Shown here: positions 33,501 through 44,300 of the stretch, piece after piece
Layout of the letters: every line of letters begins with the position of its first letter
Numbering within the stretch: position 1 is the stretch's first letter
Source: Candidatus Methylopumilus sp.
GTDB lineage: Bacteria > Pseudomonadota > Gammaproteobacteria > Burkholderiales > Burkholderiaceae_B
Length of the DNA stretch: 52,028 nucleotides
Direction: 5' to 3'
NCBI GenBank assembly: GCA_021738045.1
Contig: JAIPCU010000004.1
Location: forward strand, 1-52,028
Notes under the pieces: generated by a model
Told to the model about the DNA's origin: nothing
The model's database searches: none
Seen by the model: only the letters and a program-made list of their open reading frames with translations
Program-made: the position numbers and the translations under genes

Positions 33501-35323
33501 AAGCTGGAACTTGGTTAGTGTTGAGTGAGCAATCGCAACAGATCACAGACGTTGAACTCGCCACGGCGCTGACACAGGCTGGGCAAACCGTTGTGTCAGC
33601 CGTGTTATCTGACGAGCGCGTTGAGCGCGACATCGCGATCGAACAGGCGTTTGAAAATCATTCCTCAGTGAGTGGCATTGTTTTTACCTTTGCTCAGTGT
33701 ACTGAAGCTTCGCCTCTGACTGCGCTGTCAAAACGCTTTGAGGTGCTTGCGAGGTTGGCCCAGCTTGCTGCGGCACAAACAACGCCACCTAAGCTATGGC
33801 TGCTGGTGACTGAGCAGAGTCACACCAAGCTACTGGATCCGAGTGAGCCTGTCGGCGTGGCGTTGCAAAGCATGGCGCGCTCATTATTTTTAGAGTTTCC
33901 CACACTGCGCGGTGGCATCATCGATTGCCTGAGTGCCAATTACGCAGCGGTGACTAAAGACTTGCTCGCGCCCGATGGCGAAGACCTCCTGAAATGGGTT
34001 CAAGACGTACGACATGTTGCAAGACTTGAAAGTACCGCTGTAGTGGTCGATCCGGTCAACGCTTTGAAGGCCCAGGCCAGTTATTTGATTACCGGGGGCT
34101 TGGGTGGACTCGGGCTTCGAACTGCGCAGCGACTCGCTGAGCGCGGTGCCGGACAGTTGATCTTACTCGGGCGCTCCAAGCCGTCGCCTGCCGCCCTGCT
34201 GACAATTGAACACCTCAGAGCCCTCGGCGCAAAGGTTCAAACGTTGACGCTAGATGTCACCGATGAGGCAGCCGTTCAACGCTTGATCCAAGACTTGCAA
34301 GCGTCTGAGTTTCCCTTGCGTGGCCTGATTCACGCGGCCGGGATCATGAAACCGACGCCACTTGTGCAAACAGACACAAATACCGTGCATGATGTTCTTG
34401 AGGCGAAGGTCTCTGGTGCCTGGGTGTTGCATCGTCAAACTCAAGCACTCGATCTCGATTTCTTTATTATGTTTGGTTCGATTTCGTCACAGCTCGGCAC
34501 CGCTGATTTCAGCGCTTATACAAGCGCAAACGGTTTCTTAGCGGGCTTGGCCCAGCTGCGCCGCCGACACAATCTTCCGGCGCTTTGTATCGACTGGGGT
34601 GTCTGGCAAGAAGGTGGCATGGTGAGCGCGGATGCACTCCGAGCCTCAGAGCGCAGTGGCTTTAAAGCCTTGGCTTTTGATCGAGGCTTGAATGCACTTG
34701 AGCAGCTACTCGGTGCGTCGGCTACTCAGGTCGCGGTTGTCGATGCTGATTGGCGAACCATCAAATCAGTCTTTGGTACTCGGCGAGCCGTCAGCTTGTT
34801 GAATAATCTGGGGGATGTTGCAGTCGCAAGCGAACCCAGCCACTCACCCACAACTCCGACCAATGTCTTTTTAAAAGAGCTCAAGCAAACCCCTGCGCGA
34901 GAAAAACTCTCTTTCATTCGACAGCAACTACAACTGTGTCTGGCCAAGGTTCTCCGTTTTTCAGAGGACCAACTCCCTGCTGTGGATTGGGGCTTTTTCG
35001 ATATGGGCATGGATTCAATTTCTGCGGTTGAGTTTAGATTAGCCATTGAAGCGTTGACGCAACTTGAGTTGAATCAGTCTGTGGTGTTTGACTATCCTAA
35101 TACTCAGGCGCTCGCCACTTATTTATCCTCGCTGCTAAGCCCAACCACAGCGGCGACTCAGCTTCCAGACAGTACCCCTAGTACGTCTTCATCCAGTGCC
35201 TTGAACCAGGGTGAGACATTGCAGTCGGACCTTGAAGATATTAGTCAATTGTCGGATGAACAACTGGCGGCCCTCATTGATGGCGAACTTGACGCACTTA
35301 CGCAGGCGGACAATAAAAGATGA
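30566..35323 (+). CDS. Type I PKS module: KS-AT-KR-ACP
   Basis: A 1585-residue single extension module. An N-terminal coiled-coil docking segment (ALQKATQTIRQLLAENAALQ) precedes the KS (45-470; Cys218 in DTACSSS). The AT (580-880; Ser673 in GHSVGEY; HAFHS) should use malonyl-CoA. The KR (1170-1340) has an intact nucleotide loop TGGLGGLG and Tyr1318 and Asn of SAYTSAN, but lacks the LDD motif, suggesting an A-type ketoreductase and an L-configured alcohol. The ACP serine is 1484 in MGMDSIS, and an acidic tail probably docks onto the next protein. With no DH, the module should leave a beta-hydroxyl, which becomes C5 of the final amino acid. The stop overlaps the next start by four bases. Confidence 0.94.
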   Translation: MSKEQSAGQDPLSAREESYRQALQKATQTIRQLLAENAALQKKEPIAIIGMACRFPAGANSPEQYWNLLDQGVDGVTEAPETRWKISDYLSSDKLAPGKMYTARGGFIDQPVDEFDARFFGISPREANGLDPQQRLLLEVSWEALEDAGILPATLKHSRTGVYVGLSGDDYARCHRHSGAPHTIDAYSLTGTTPSTAAGRISYTLGLQGPSMALDTACSSSLVALHLATRSLRSGETDMALVGGVNLILSPENHIAFSKLQAISPDGQCRSFDAKANGYVRSEGCAMVLLKRESDALRDGDKVLAVIRGTAINQDGKTNGLAAPNGQAQQAVIQEAFKDAGVTPAQIEYLEAHGTGTLLGDPIELEAIGQVMSGHRDSRLPVGSSKSNIGHMEPVAGLGGLIKIVLSLQHDSIPANLHFNQANPHVDWTELPLDIVDQPRDWPKHSSARIASLSSFGFSGTNAHVVISDSTETRALSPDAQTPSVPTAERPLHVLSLSALNEKSLETLARAYLQKLEHLATHLLADLCFSANTTRTAFGQRMALVASDRDSLMQGLQRFLAKATTPNLHCGQLDLKTASHRMAWLMTGQGSQYAGMGAELYGREPAFTKAIDRCAVQLDSYLDAPLTTVLFDTNYAKLNQTGYTQPALFALEYALAQTWLSWGIQPDLLAGHSVGEYVAACLAGVFSLEDGLKLIVARASLMQALPAGGTMAAIFADESTVLSALTLLDLHQDCDIAAINSSSETVIAGRQAAVTKLISHFQAGKIQTRELKVSHAFHSTLMEPILKEFEAVAQDVAFKPATIPLISNVTGKLAGTEILTPAYWASHIRLPVRFAETLKALREQGARNFLEIGPHPVLTSMAKGQLQADEDAYFASSLQKGRSAWETMTNSLAGLSVQGVSVDWDGFDRPFNRSRQSVPTYPFDRQRYWSDDGEAFAKQQSMADVRPTSDTVAPLFYQTVWKSLPRTQPQTSSAQSKVEAGTWLVLSEQSQQITDVELATALTQAGQTVVSAVLSDERVERDIAIEQAFENHSSVSGIVFTFAQCTEASPLTALSKRFEVLARLAQLAAAQTTPPKLWLLVTEQSHTKLLDPSEPVGVALQSMARSLFLEFPTLRGGIIDCLSANYAAVTKDLLAPDGEDLLKWVQDVRHVARLESTAVVVDPVNALKAQASYLITGGLGGLGLRTAQRLAERGAGQLILLGRSKPSPAALLTIEHLRALGAKVQTLTLDVTDEAAVQRLIQDLQASEFPLRGLIHAAGIMKPTPLVQTDTNTVHDVLEAKVSGAWVLHRQTQALDLDFFIMFGSISSQLGTADFSAYTSANGFLAGLAQLRRRHNLPALCIDWGVWQEGGMVSADALRASERSGFKALAFDRGLNALEQLLGASATQVAVVDADWRTIKSVFGTRRAVSLLNNLGDVAVASEPSHSPTTPTNVFLKELKQTPAREKLSFIRQQLQLCLAKVLRFSEDQLPAVDWGFFDMGMDSISAVEFRLAIEALTQLELNQSVVFDYPNTQALATYLSSLLSPTTAATQLPDSTPSTSSSSALNQGETLQSDLEDISQLSDEQLAALIDGELDALTQADNKR

Positions 35324-38300
35324 GTGACATGACGTCTGCAACCACGTTAACGCCTCTGCAAAAAGCTTATGCGGCGATTACTCAGCTTCGCCAAAAAGTT
35401 GCTCAGCTTGAGAAATCCGCGCACGAGCCAATTGCCATTGTCGGTCTGAGTTGCCGTGCGCCAGGAGCCAATACACCAGAGCAATTGTGGTCGTTGATTC
35501 GCGATGGCAAAGATGCAATTACCGAAATCCCCGCAGAGCGCTGGGACGCACAGCGCTATTTCGATCCAAAGCCTGGACAGCCGGGTAAGTCATACACCCG
35601 CCGTGGCGGGTTCATTGAAGGTGCCGATCAGTTTGATCCTGCCTTTTTTAACATCTCGGCAAGAGAAGCCGAGGGCATGGATCCACAACAGCGCATTTTG
35701 CTTGAGGTTGCCTGGGAGGCACTTGAACGCGCCGGTATCGCTGCAAACACATTAGCTGGGACCGCGACGGGGGTCTTTATCGGCGTCACAGCGAGCGACT
35801 ATGGCCTGCTACAAGCCATGGACACCTCTTCACAGGAAGTCAACCCTTACTTTAATACCGGTACGCCATTGAATGGCTGCGCTGGTAGATTGTCGTATGT
35901 CATGGGGCTGCAAGGGCCCTGCATGGCGATCGACACCGCGTGCTCTTCGTCCTTGACCGCTATTCATTTAGCCTGCTCAGCGCTGCGCGCGAAAGAGTGC
36001 GACGCGGCGTTGGCAGGTGGTGTGAACCTCACTCTGTCGCCCCTGCTCTACGTCACCCTCTCCGCGGCCGGGATGATGGCGCCAGACGGACAATGCAAAA
36101 GTTTTGATGAGGCGGCAAACGGCTACGTACGTGGCGAAGGCTGCGGCATTGTCGTACTTAAACGCTATTCCGATGCGCTTGCCAACGGCGATCAAATTCT
36201 TGGCCTGATTCGGGGCAGTGGTGTCAATCAAGATGGCGCAAGTAGTGGTTTTACCGTTCCAAACGGCGTTGCGCAGCAAAATCTAATTCGCCAGACACTT
36301 GAGCGGGCCGGCGTCGCACCACAAGATATTGATTATGTTGAAGCACATGGAACTGGCACGCCGCTTGGAGATCCCATCGAGGCGCAGGCTCTAGGCAATG
36401 TGCTTGGGCAGTCACCAACACGCGTGCAACCCCTGATGGTGGGATCGATCAAATCCAACATCGGACACCTTGAGTCGGCCGCGGGCGTCATGGGTTTGAT
36501 CAAGTTGGTCCTGGCCATGCAAAACGAGCTTATTCCTCGAACGCTACATTTGCACCGACCCAATACCCGCATTGACTGGAAAGGCCTGAATATTCAGCCT
36601 CTACACGAACCTGTTGTGTGGCCGCGCACTGAAGCCAAGACACGCTTTGCGTCGGTGAGCGCGTTTGGTGCCAGCGGCAGCAACGCTCATCTCGTACTGG
36701 AAGAAGCGCCTGCGCCAACAGCCCAGCCGACTGGTATCCGTTCACGCAGCGCGCAAGTGTTAGCGCTCTCAGGCAAAACAGACACTGCCTTGAAAGACCT
36801 TGCCAAACAACTGCGCGCTCACCTCGCTACGCACACCGAGCTCTCGTTTGAGCAACTATGCTTCAATCAAAATACGGGTCGCAACCAGTTTAATCATCGG
36901 CTTGCACTGATAGCCAATCACCGCCAGCAGGCGCTTGACGCTTTGGTTGCTTTCGCTGAAAACCGCCCATCAGAGGCTATCCAGCTCGGACGTCAAGTTG
37001 CAGGAAAAGTACCTAGCCCAGTTTTTTTGTTTACCGGTCAGGGTGGCGTCTATGCAGGCATGGGGCACGAGCTGTATGAGACGCAGCCTGTTTATCAGCA
37101 GGCGATTGATCGCTGCGCGCAAGAGCTTGAAACACTGAGTGACGTTCCGCTGTTATCTGTCTTGAGCCCGGATAGCGCGCTGTCAGGTAACTACCTCTCG
37201 CAGGCGCGGTATGCCCAACCTGCACTCTTTGCTGTGCAGTATGCGCTGGCAAGTTTGTGGCGCTCGTTTGGCACTGAACCTGCTGCGGTACTTGGGCATA
37301 GCATCGGCGAATACGCCGCGGCCTGTGTTGCGGGCGCGCTTTCGTTGAGCGATTCTTTGAAACTCGTTGTTAAACGTGCTGTTTTGATGCAAACGCTTGA
37401 GACTGCGGGCGGTATGACTGCCGTGTTTGCAGACGAGCAAACCGTTCGACAGGCGATCAGTCCTTATCTTGCAGAAATCGACCTAGGCGTCGTCAACAGT
37501 CAAAATAACGTGGTGGTATCCGGAAGCCCGTCTATCATCAAACTTGCTCTGGCACCATTGGTGGCCTCTGGCGTTCAAACGATTGATCTGACCGTCACAC
37601 ACGCGTTTCATTCGCCGCAAATGCAATTGATTCTTGAGCCCTTCGAGCAGTTTGCAAAAGGGATCGAGGCCAAAGAACCCGAAGTGCTTTATGTCTCGAG
37701 CGTGACTGGCAAGGTATTGACCAACGAGCAGGCGCTTGATGCGCAATATTGGCGCCGTCACTGCCGAGACACCGTTCAGTTTTCTTCGGGGTTAAAGACC
37801 TTGATTGACCGGGGCCACACACTGTTTATCGAGATTGGGCCTGGACAAGTCTTGAGCAATCTTGGGAAACAAGTCCAACCGGAGGCGCAGTTCCTGCCCT
37901 CAATCACCCACAAACAAACCGACTGGAAAACGCTCTCTCAGTCAGTGGCGAAGGCTTTCGTTGTGGGCGCTCAAATCGACTGGTCTGGCTTTGAAGCTGG
38001 CCATTCAACGCAAAAAATCACTCTACCCTCTTACTCGTTTCAACGTAAACGCTATTGGATTACTCAAAAGGATTCAGCAATGATTACCCCAAGCAACAAC
38101 GGTGCTACAGCAACTGTTGTCAAACCGGAAGTCGTACGTCATCAACACGTACTAACTAAGTTGTGTGAACTGTTTTCTGTGTTGCTGCGCATTGCTCCTG
38201 CTGACATTGACGTACACGCTCAACTCGTTGAGATGGGCGCAGACTCGCTTGTGCTAGTTTCGGGCGTGAGCGTGATTGAAGACAATTTCGGCGTCAAGCT

Positions 38301-41300
38301 AGAAATTCGCCAATTCTTCGAAGAAATTACAAGTCTGGATGCGATCGCGGCTTACCTTGCCCAACACTCGATACTTGAGTTCGGTCAACCAGCGCCCGCC
38401 GCTGCGCATGCAGCTGCGCCCGTCGTTGCAGCGACGACACCAACGCTGACTGCGCCTCAGCTCGCGACGCCTCAGGTAGTCGTGCCCCAAGCCGTTGCAC
38501 CACAAGTTGTTGCACCCACTTTTGCCATGCAACCAATGCCCGCCACACAGCCGATGGTGACAAGCTATGCCCAACCGGTTTCGGCGGAGCACATGAATGC
38601 GATGCAGCAAATCGTCATGGCGCAAACACAACTCATGTCGCAACAGCTGGCGATCTTGACCGGCAGCGCGAGTGCGATACAAGCCGTGCAAACAGCACCA
38701 GCGGCTCAACCGCTGAGCCCCACGCTGCCTGCGGGCGTCGTACAGCATACAAGTGTTACGTCGCATACGAGCGCACAGACTCAAACTGCTGCACACGTGG
38801 TGGCTCAACCTCAAGCGACCAAGGCCGTGCCTGCTCCGGTGGCTCCGGTAGCAGACGCTGACGATCGCTCGTCTCCCCTGAGGGCGCTGAACAGCCCCAT
38901 TGTGCCCAATAACTCAGGCATGACCCCACAACAAAGCGCGCACTTGGCCGCACTGGTCGAGCGCTACCAAGCCAGAACAGCTAAGTCAAAAGCGTTAGCC
39001 CAAGCCGCTCGCCCCAAGTTATCAGACAGCCGTGCAAGCGTTGGCTTTCGTTTTTCAACCAAAGAAATTCTATATCCCATCACTGGTGTTGAATCGACCG
39101 GTTCGCGCTTACGCGATATCGACGGTAATGAATATGTCGATTTGACGATGGGCTTTGGGGTGCTGCTGTTTGGCAGCCGCCCTGACCACATGAAAGGTGT
39201 GCTTGAAGCTGAGATTCAGCAGGGCTTTCAGCTCGGCCCGCGCTCAGAGCATATGCAAGAGATCGCTCAACTCTTCACTGAAATTACCGGTCATGAGCGC
39301 GTCGGCTTCACCAACTCAGGGACAGAAGCGATCATGATCGCGCTGCGTTTGGCGCGCGCAGCAACAGGGCGTGACAAGATTGTCATTTTTGACCGGGCCT
39401 ATAACGGTCATTCTGACGGCACGCTGGCAAAGACTGTTCGCTCGTTGAGCGGTGAACTGAACTCAGAGCCTGTGGCGCCGGGCATTCCATTGAATGTCGC
39501 TAAGGATGTTCTCGTCTTGGACTACGGCAATCCAGAATCGCTTGAGATTATTCGCAAGCACGCGCACGAGCTGGCGGCAGTGTTGGTTGAACCGGTTCAG
39601 AGCCGGCGACTCGATTTGCAACCAGTTGAATTTTTACGCGAGTTGCGCTCGCTGACCAAAGAACACGACGTCACGTTGATTTTTGACGAAATGGTCAGCG
39701 GCTTTAGAGCCCATCCCGCCGGCTTTCAAGGCCTGTTTGGTATTAAAGCGGATCTTGCCACATACGGCAAAATTGTTGGCGGAGGCACACCCGTTGGTGC
39801 AGTCGCTGGCGACGCTCGGTTCATGGACGGAATTGATGGCGGAATGTGGCAGTACGGAGATGCCTCGTACCCGACCGCAAAGCGTACCTATTTCGGCGGA
39901 ACGTTTAATCAACACCCCTTCTCGATGGCTGCGACCTTAGCCACGCTCAGACATCTCAAGGCCTGTGGGCCTGCCTTACAAGACAACCTGAATCGCCGTA
40001 CCGCTGCTTTTGCGCAACGCCTGAATACTTTTTTTGAAGAAGAAGAGTTGTCGATTCGAGTTGTTCATTTTGCCTCGACCTTTGGGTTCAAGTTTTCGGG
40101 CAATATCGAGATGTTCTTCTACCATTTGCTTGAAAAAGGCGTCTACATCTGGGAGTGGCGTGCCTGCTTTTTATCAACGGTTCACACGGACGAGGACCTT
40201 GATTTCGTCGTCAAGGCAATCAAAGAAGCGATCCAAGAAATGCGCAACGGTGGATTTTTGCCTCCGCGTGGTGGCGGGATCCCTTTAACAAAAAAGACTG
40301 AACCTGTGTCTTTGGCTCTAGCCACAGGTCCAAGCAAGAGCGCGAAGGCCTCAAAGCCTGCGCTTGCAACAGCGAGCCACTCGGCACCCAAAGCCCTTAA
40401 CTTTGGACTGTATTTTTTTGGCAATTATGATGCAGCGTTTTCAAACGATAAATATGATTTGCTCATGCAAGGCACCCGCTATGGCGACAAAAATGGCTTT
40501 AATGCCATTTGGCTGCCTGAACGGCATTTTGATAAGTTTGGTGGATTTTCACCCAACCCCTCAGTGCTTGCCGCGGCACTAGCACGTGAAACCGACACGA
40601 TTCAGTTACGTGCGGGTAGCGTTGTCATGCCGTTGCACCACCCTCTACGGGTGGCAGAAGAGTGGGCACTGGTCGACAATCTGTCGAATGGCAGAGCTGG
40701 CATCAGTTTCGCCTCTGGTTGGCACCCCAACGATTTTGCCCTCGCACCAGAAAAATTCTCAAACAACCGTGAATTTACTTTTGATGGGATCACCACGGTC
40801 AAGCGCTTGTGGTCCGGCGAGAGCGCTCAGTTTATGGGTGGCGACAACAAAGAGGTCACGCTCAGCATTTATCCCAGGCCAAAACAGCAATCCTTACCGG
40901 CTTGGCTGACGGTTGTTGGTAACCCCGATACCTACCGTAAAGCGGGCGAGATGGGCTTGGGGATTTTGACCAATCTGCTCGGACAATCGCTTGAAGAGCT
41001 AGAAAAAAATATTGCCATTTACAAACAAGCGTTGACCGACCATGGGCATCCCCCAGAGATTGGTAATGTGGTCGTATTGATCCACACTTTTATTTGTGAA
41101 GATCACACAACCGCAGTCGAAACTGCGCGTGCGCCAATGTGCGACTATTTATTGTCGAGCCTCTCTTTATTTCAAAAGATGGCCGAAAGCTTGCCCGCGC
41201 ATCTACGCGATGTCAACCGGGCCAGTGAAGCAGACAAAGCATTTATCGTGGCCAAGGCTTACGAGCGTTACATCGCGGATCGCGCCCTGATTGGTTCACC

Positions 41301-44300
41301 TGAACACTGTCAGCCTATGCTTGAGCGCATGTCTCGCATGGGTGTGAACGAAGTCGCTTGTTTTCTGGACTTTGGTGTTGATGCCGCATCGGTCATGGCG
41401 AATCTACCCAACCTGACTCGCCTAAAGAGCACCTACGCAGACTCACTCATCGCTGGGCAACAAATCAGTGATCAGCCGGCAAACAGTTTTGCCTTAAGTG
41501 AAGCACAGCACCAGTTGTGGCTGCTCGCGCGGATGGATCCAGACGGCAACAAAGCGTATAACGACCCAGCGTCACTTGTGCTAACCGGTGCACTCAAGGT
41601 CAATCTTCTTGAGCAATCCTTGCAGAGCATTGTCGAACGCCATGAATCACTTCGAACTCGGATTGAGGCTGACTCCGGTCAATGGCAAGTCGTCGAACCC
41701 GTGACACAGGTCGTACTGGATATCGTTGATTTATCTGCACAGACCGACCCGCACCAGGCCGCACGTGAATGGATGCTTACCAAGTCTGGCGCCTTAGTGA
41801 ACTTTTCACTAGACAAACTTTTTCATCCAACGTTACTTAAACTTGCCCCTGACCAACACATCCTTGTATTGAGCGCGCACCACATTATTAGCGATGGTCC
41901 TTCAATGGGCCTCGTGATTCAAGAAACGCTAGCACTGTACGAATCAGCTTGCAAAGGTGAGGTCGTGAAGCTGCCCACGGCGCCACGTTACGCCGATTTC
42001 GTGAACTGGCATGCGCAGCAAGCGCGAGCGCCACACATGCAAACGCATGAATTGTACTGGCTCAAGCAATTTGCACAGCCGATTGAACCTTTAGCGCTTG
42101 CCTGCGATTATGTACGACCTGAAGTTAAAACATTTAACGGCACGCGGCTTCGACACGTCATGGCCAAGACGCTCGCGTCAGATCTCAAAGTATTGGCGAG
42201 CCGTAATGGTTGCACGCTCTACATGCTGTTGATTGCTGCGTATTCCGCTTTACTTCATCGGCTGACGGAGCAACAAAAACTGGTGGTCGGTGCGCCTTAC
42301 GCGGGACGCGGCATCGATGGCACGCAAGGACTCGTCGGCTACTGTATCCACATGCTTCCAATTTTGAGCGAATTACCACCTGGTGCGAGCTTTAGCGCTC
42401 ATTTGGCGACGATCAAGCAAACGCTACTAGAGGCCTATGAGCATCAAGACTATCCGTTCGCCAGACTGATCGACAAACTAAACCTTAAGCGCGACCCGAG
42501 TCGCTCAGCGTTGGTGTCGACGATTTTCAATCTTGAACGCTTACCCAAAGACATCTCAGTCGCAGAATTAGTCGCTGCGCCCTATCCGCAACCCATTCGC
42601 TATACGCGCGTCGATCTAACGTTCACCTTGAATTTGATTGGCGATGATATTGTTCTTGAAGCCGATTACAACACCGACCTCTTTCAAGCATCGTCAATCG
42701 AAAGAATGGTGCAGCAATATGAATCTGTGCTTGAAGCCATCTGCTTGAACATCGACTCACCCGTTGCGCATATTTCTCTGCTGAGCCAAGACAAGCGTGA
42801 AGCGCTGCTAGCCAGTTGGAAAACACGCGCACCTGCAGCACCGGCCACTTGCTTTCATACGCTTTTTGAACAAGTTGCAAGCACTCATGCGGACAGCAAT
42901 GCTGTGCTTCATCATCCAGCCACCTGCCCAGCAATCACTTACGATGCCCTCAATCGACAAGCCAACCAGCTCGCACGACGCTTGCGCAGCTTAGGTGTTG
43001 GGCCTGACCAGCGTGTTGGTGTCTGCCTGCCGCGTTCAACTGACTTAATCGTGGCGATGCTGGCAACAATGAAGGCCGGTGGTGCATATCTGCCGATGGA
43101 TCCGTCGTACCCAGCAAACCGTTTGAATTACCTGCAGCACGACGCAAAGGTCAGCGTGCTGATCACCACGACGGCCATTGCCGAGCAAATTGAATTTTCT
43201 ACGGCGCAACTGTTTTGTATTGACCAACAACGCGGGACGACCGAGCTTGAGATTGATACGAATTTATCACTGAACACTGATCCCTCAAACTTGGCTTACG
43301 TAATTTACACGTCGGGCTCAACAGGTCAACCCAAGGGCGCGCTGATGACGCACGCCGGTATGACTAACTATCTGCAATGGGCGGCTCACGCTTACGAGGC
43401 CTCTGAGGGCGATGGCTCACCGGTGCTAGGGTCAATTGGCTTTGACGCCACAATCACCAGTATCTTTGTCCCCCTCGTCGCTGGTAATCAAGTCATTTTG
43501 TTGCCAGAGGGTGTTGAGTTTGAAGCAATACAAGCTTTAGTGAACTCGCCTTTTGAGTACAGCTTTATCAAGCTGACGCCAGCGCATCTCGAAGTTTTGA
43601 ATACCTTACGCGCAAAAAATCCGACGGCTGATGCGAGGCTAGCAAAATATTTGATCCTTGGTGGTGAGGCGCTAGCAGGAGCGAGTCTTGACCCGTGGTT
43701 CGAACATACCTCAACGTTGGGCATCAACGAATACGGCCCCACCGAGACGGTGGTGGGATGCTGCACGTTTGTGGCAACTCAACCGACGGGTGGCTCAGTA
43801 CCAATCGGACAGGCAATTCAAGGGACACGACTCTACGTGCTAGACGCTTACCTTGAGCCTGTGGCACTTGGTATGGAAGGCGAACTGTACATCGGAGGTG
43901 CAGGACTCGCCCGCGGCTATCATGACCGACCCGGTCAAACGGCGAGCGTGTTTGTTCCCGATCCGTTCTGTGGCGAATTAGGTGCCGCGGGTGATCGCTT
44001 ATACAAAACGGGCGATCGCGTGAAATATCGCGAAGACGGCTGCCTAATCTTTTTAGGTCGTATGGATAATCAAATTAAACTCAATGGCTTCAGAATAGAA
44101 CCCGGAGAAATCGAAGCCGCCTTGGTGGATCTGGCTACCGTTCGCGAAGCGGCCGTCGTGGTTCGTGAAGACCAGCCTGGCCAAAAGCGCCTGGTGGCCT
44201 ACATCACCCTTGACCATAACGCCCCGACCCAAACCACAGCGCATCTGAGACAACAGCTTTTGAAGGTGTTGCCCGCACACATGGTGCCCGGGGTCTTTGT

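Noticed and set aside
38299-38814. A 171-codon minus-strand frame in the hybrid synthase linker
   Set aside because: Antisense to the ACP and the Ala/Pro/Gln-rich linker; rich in Arg, Leu, His and Cys, as expected from complemented GC-rich codons.
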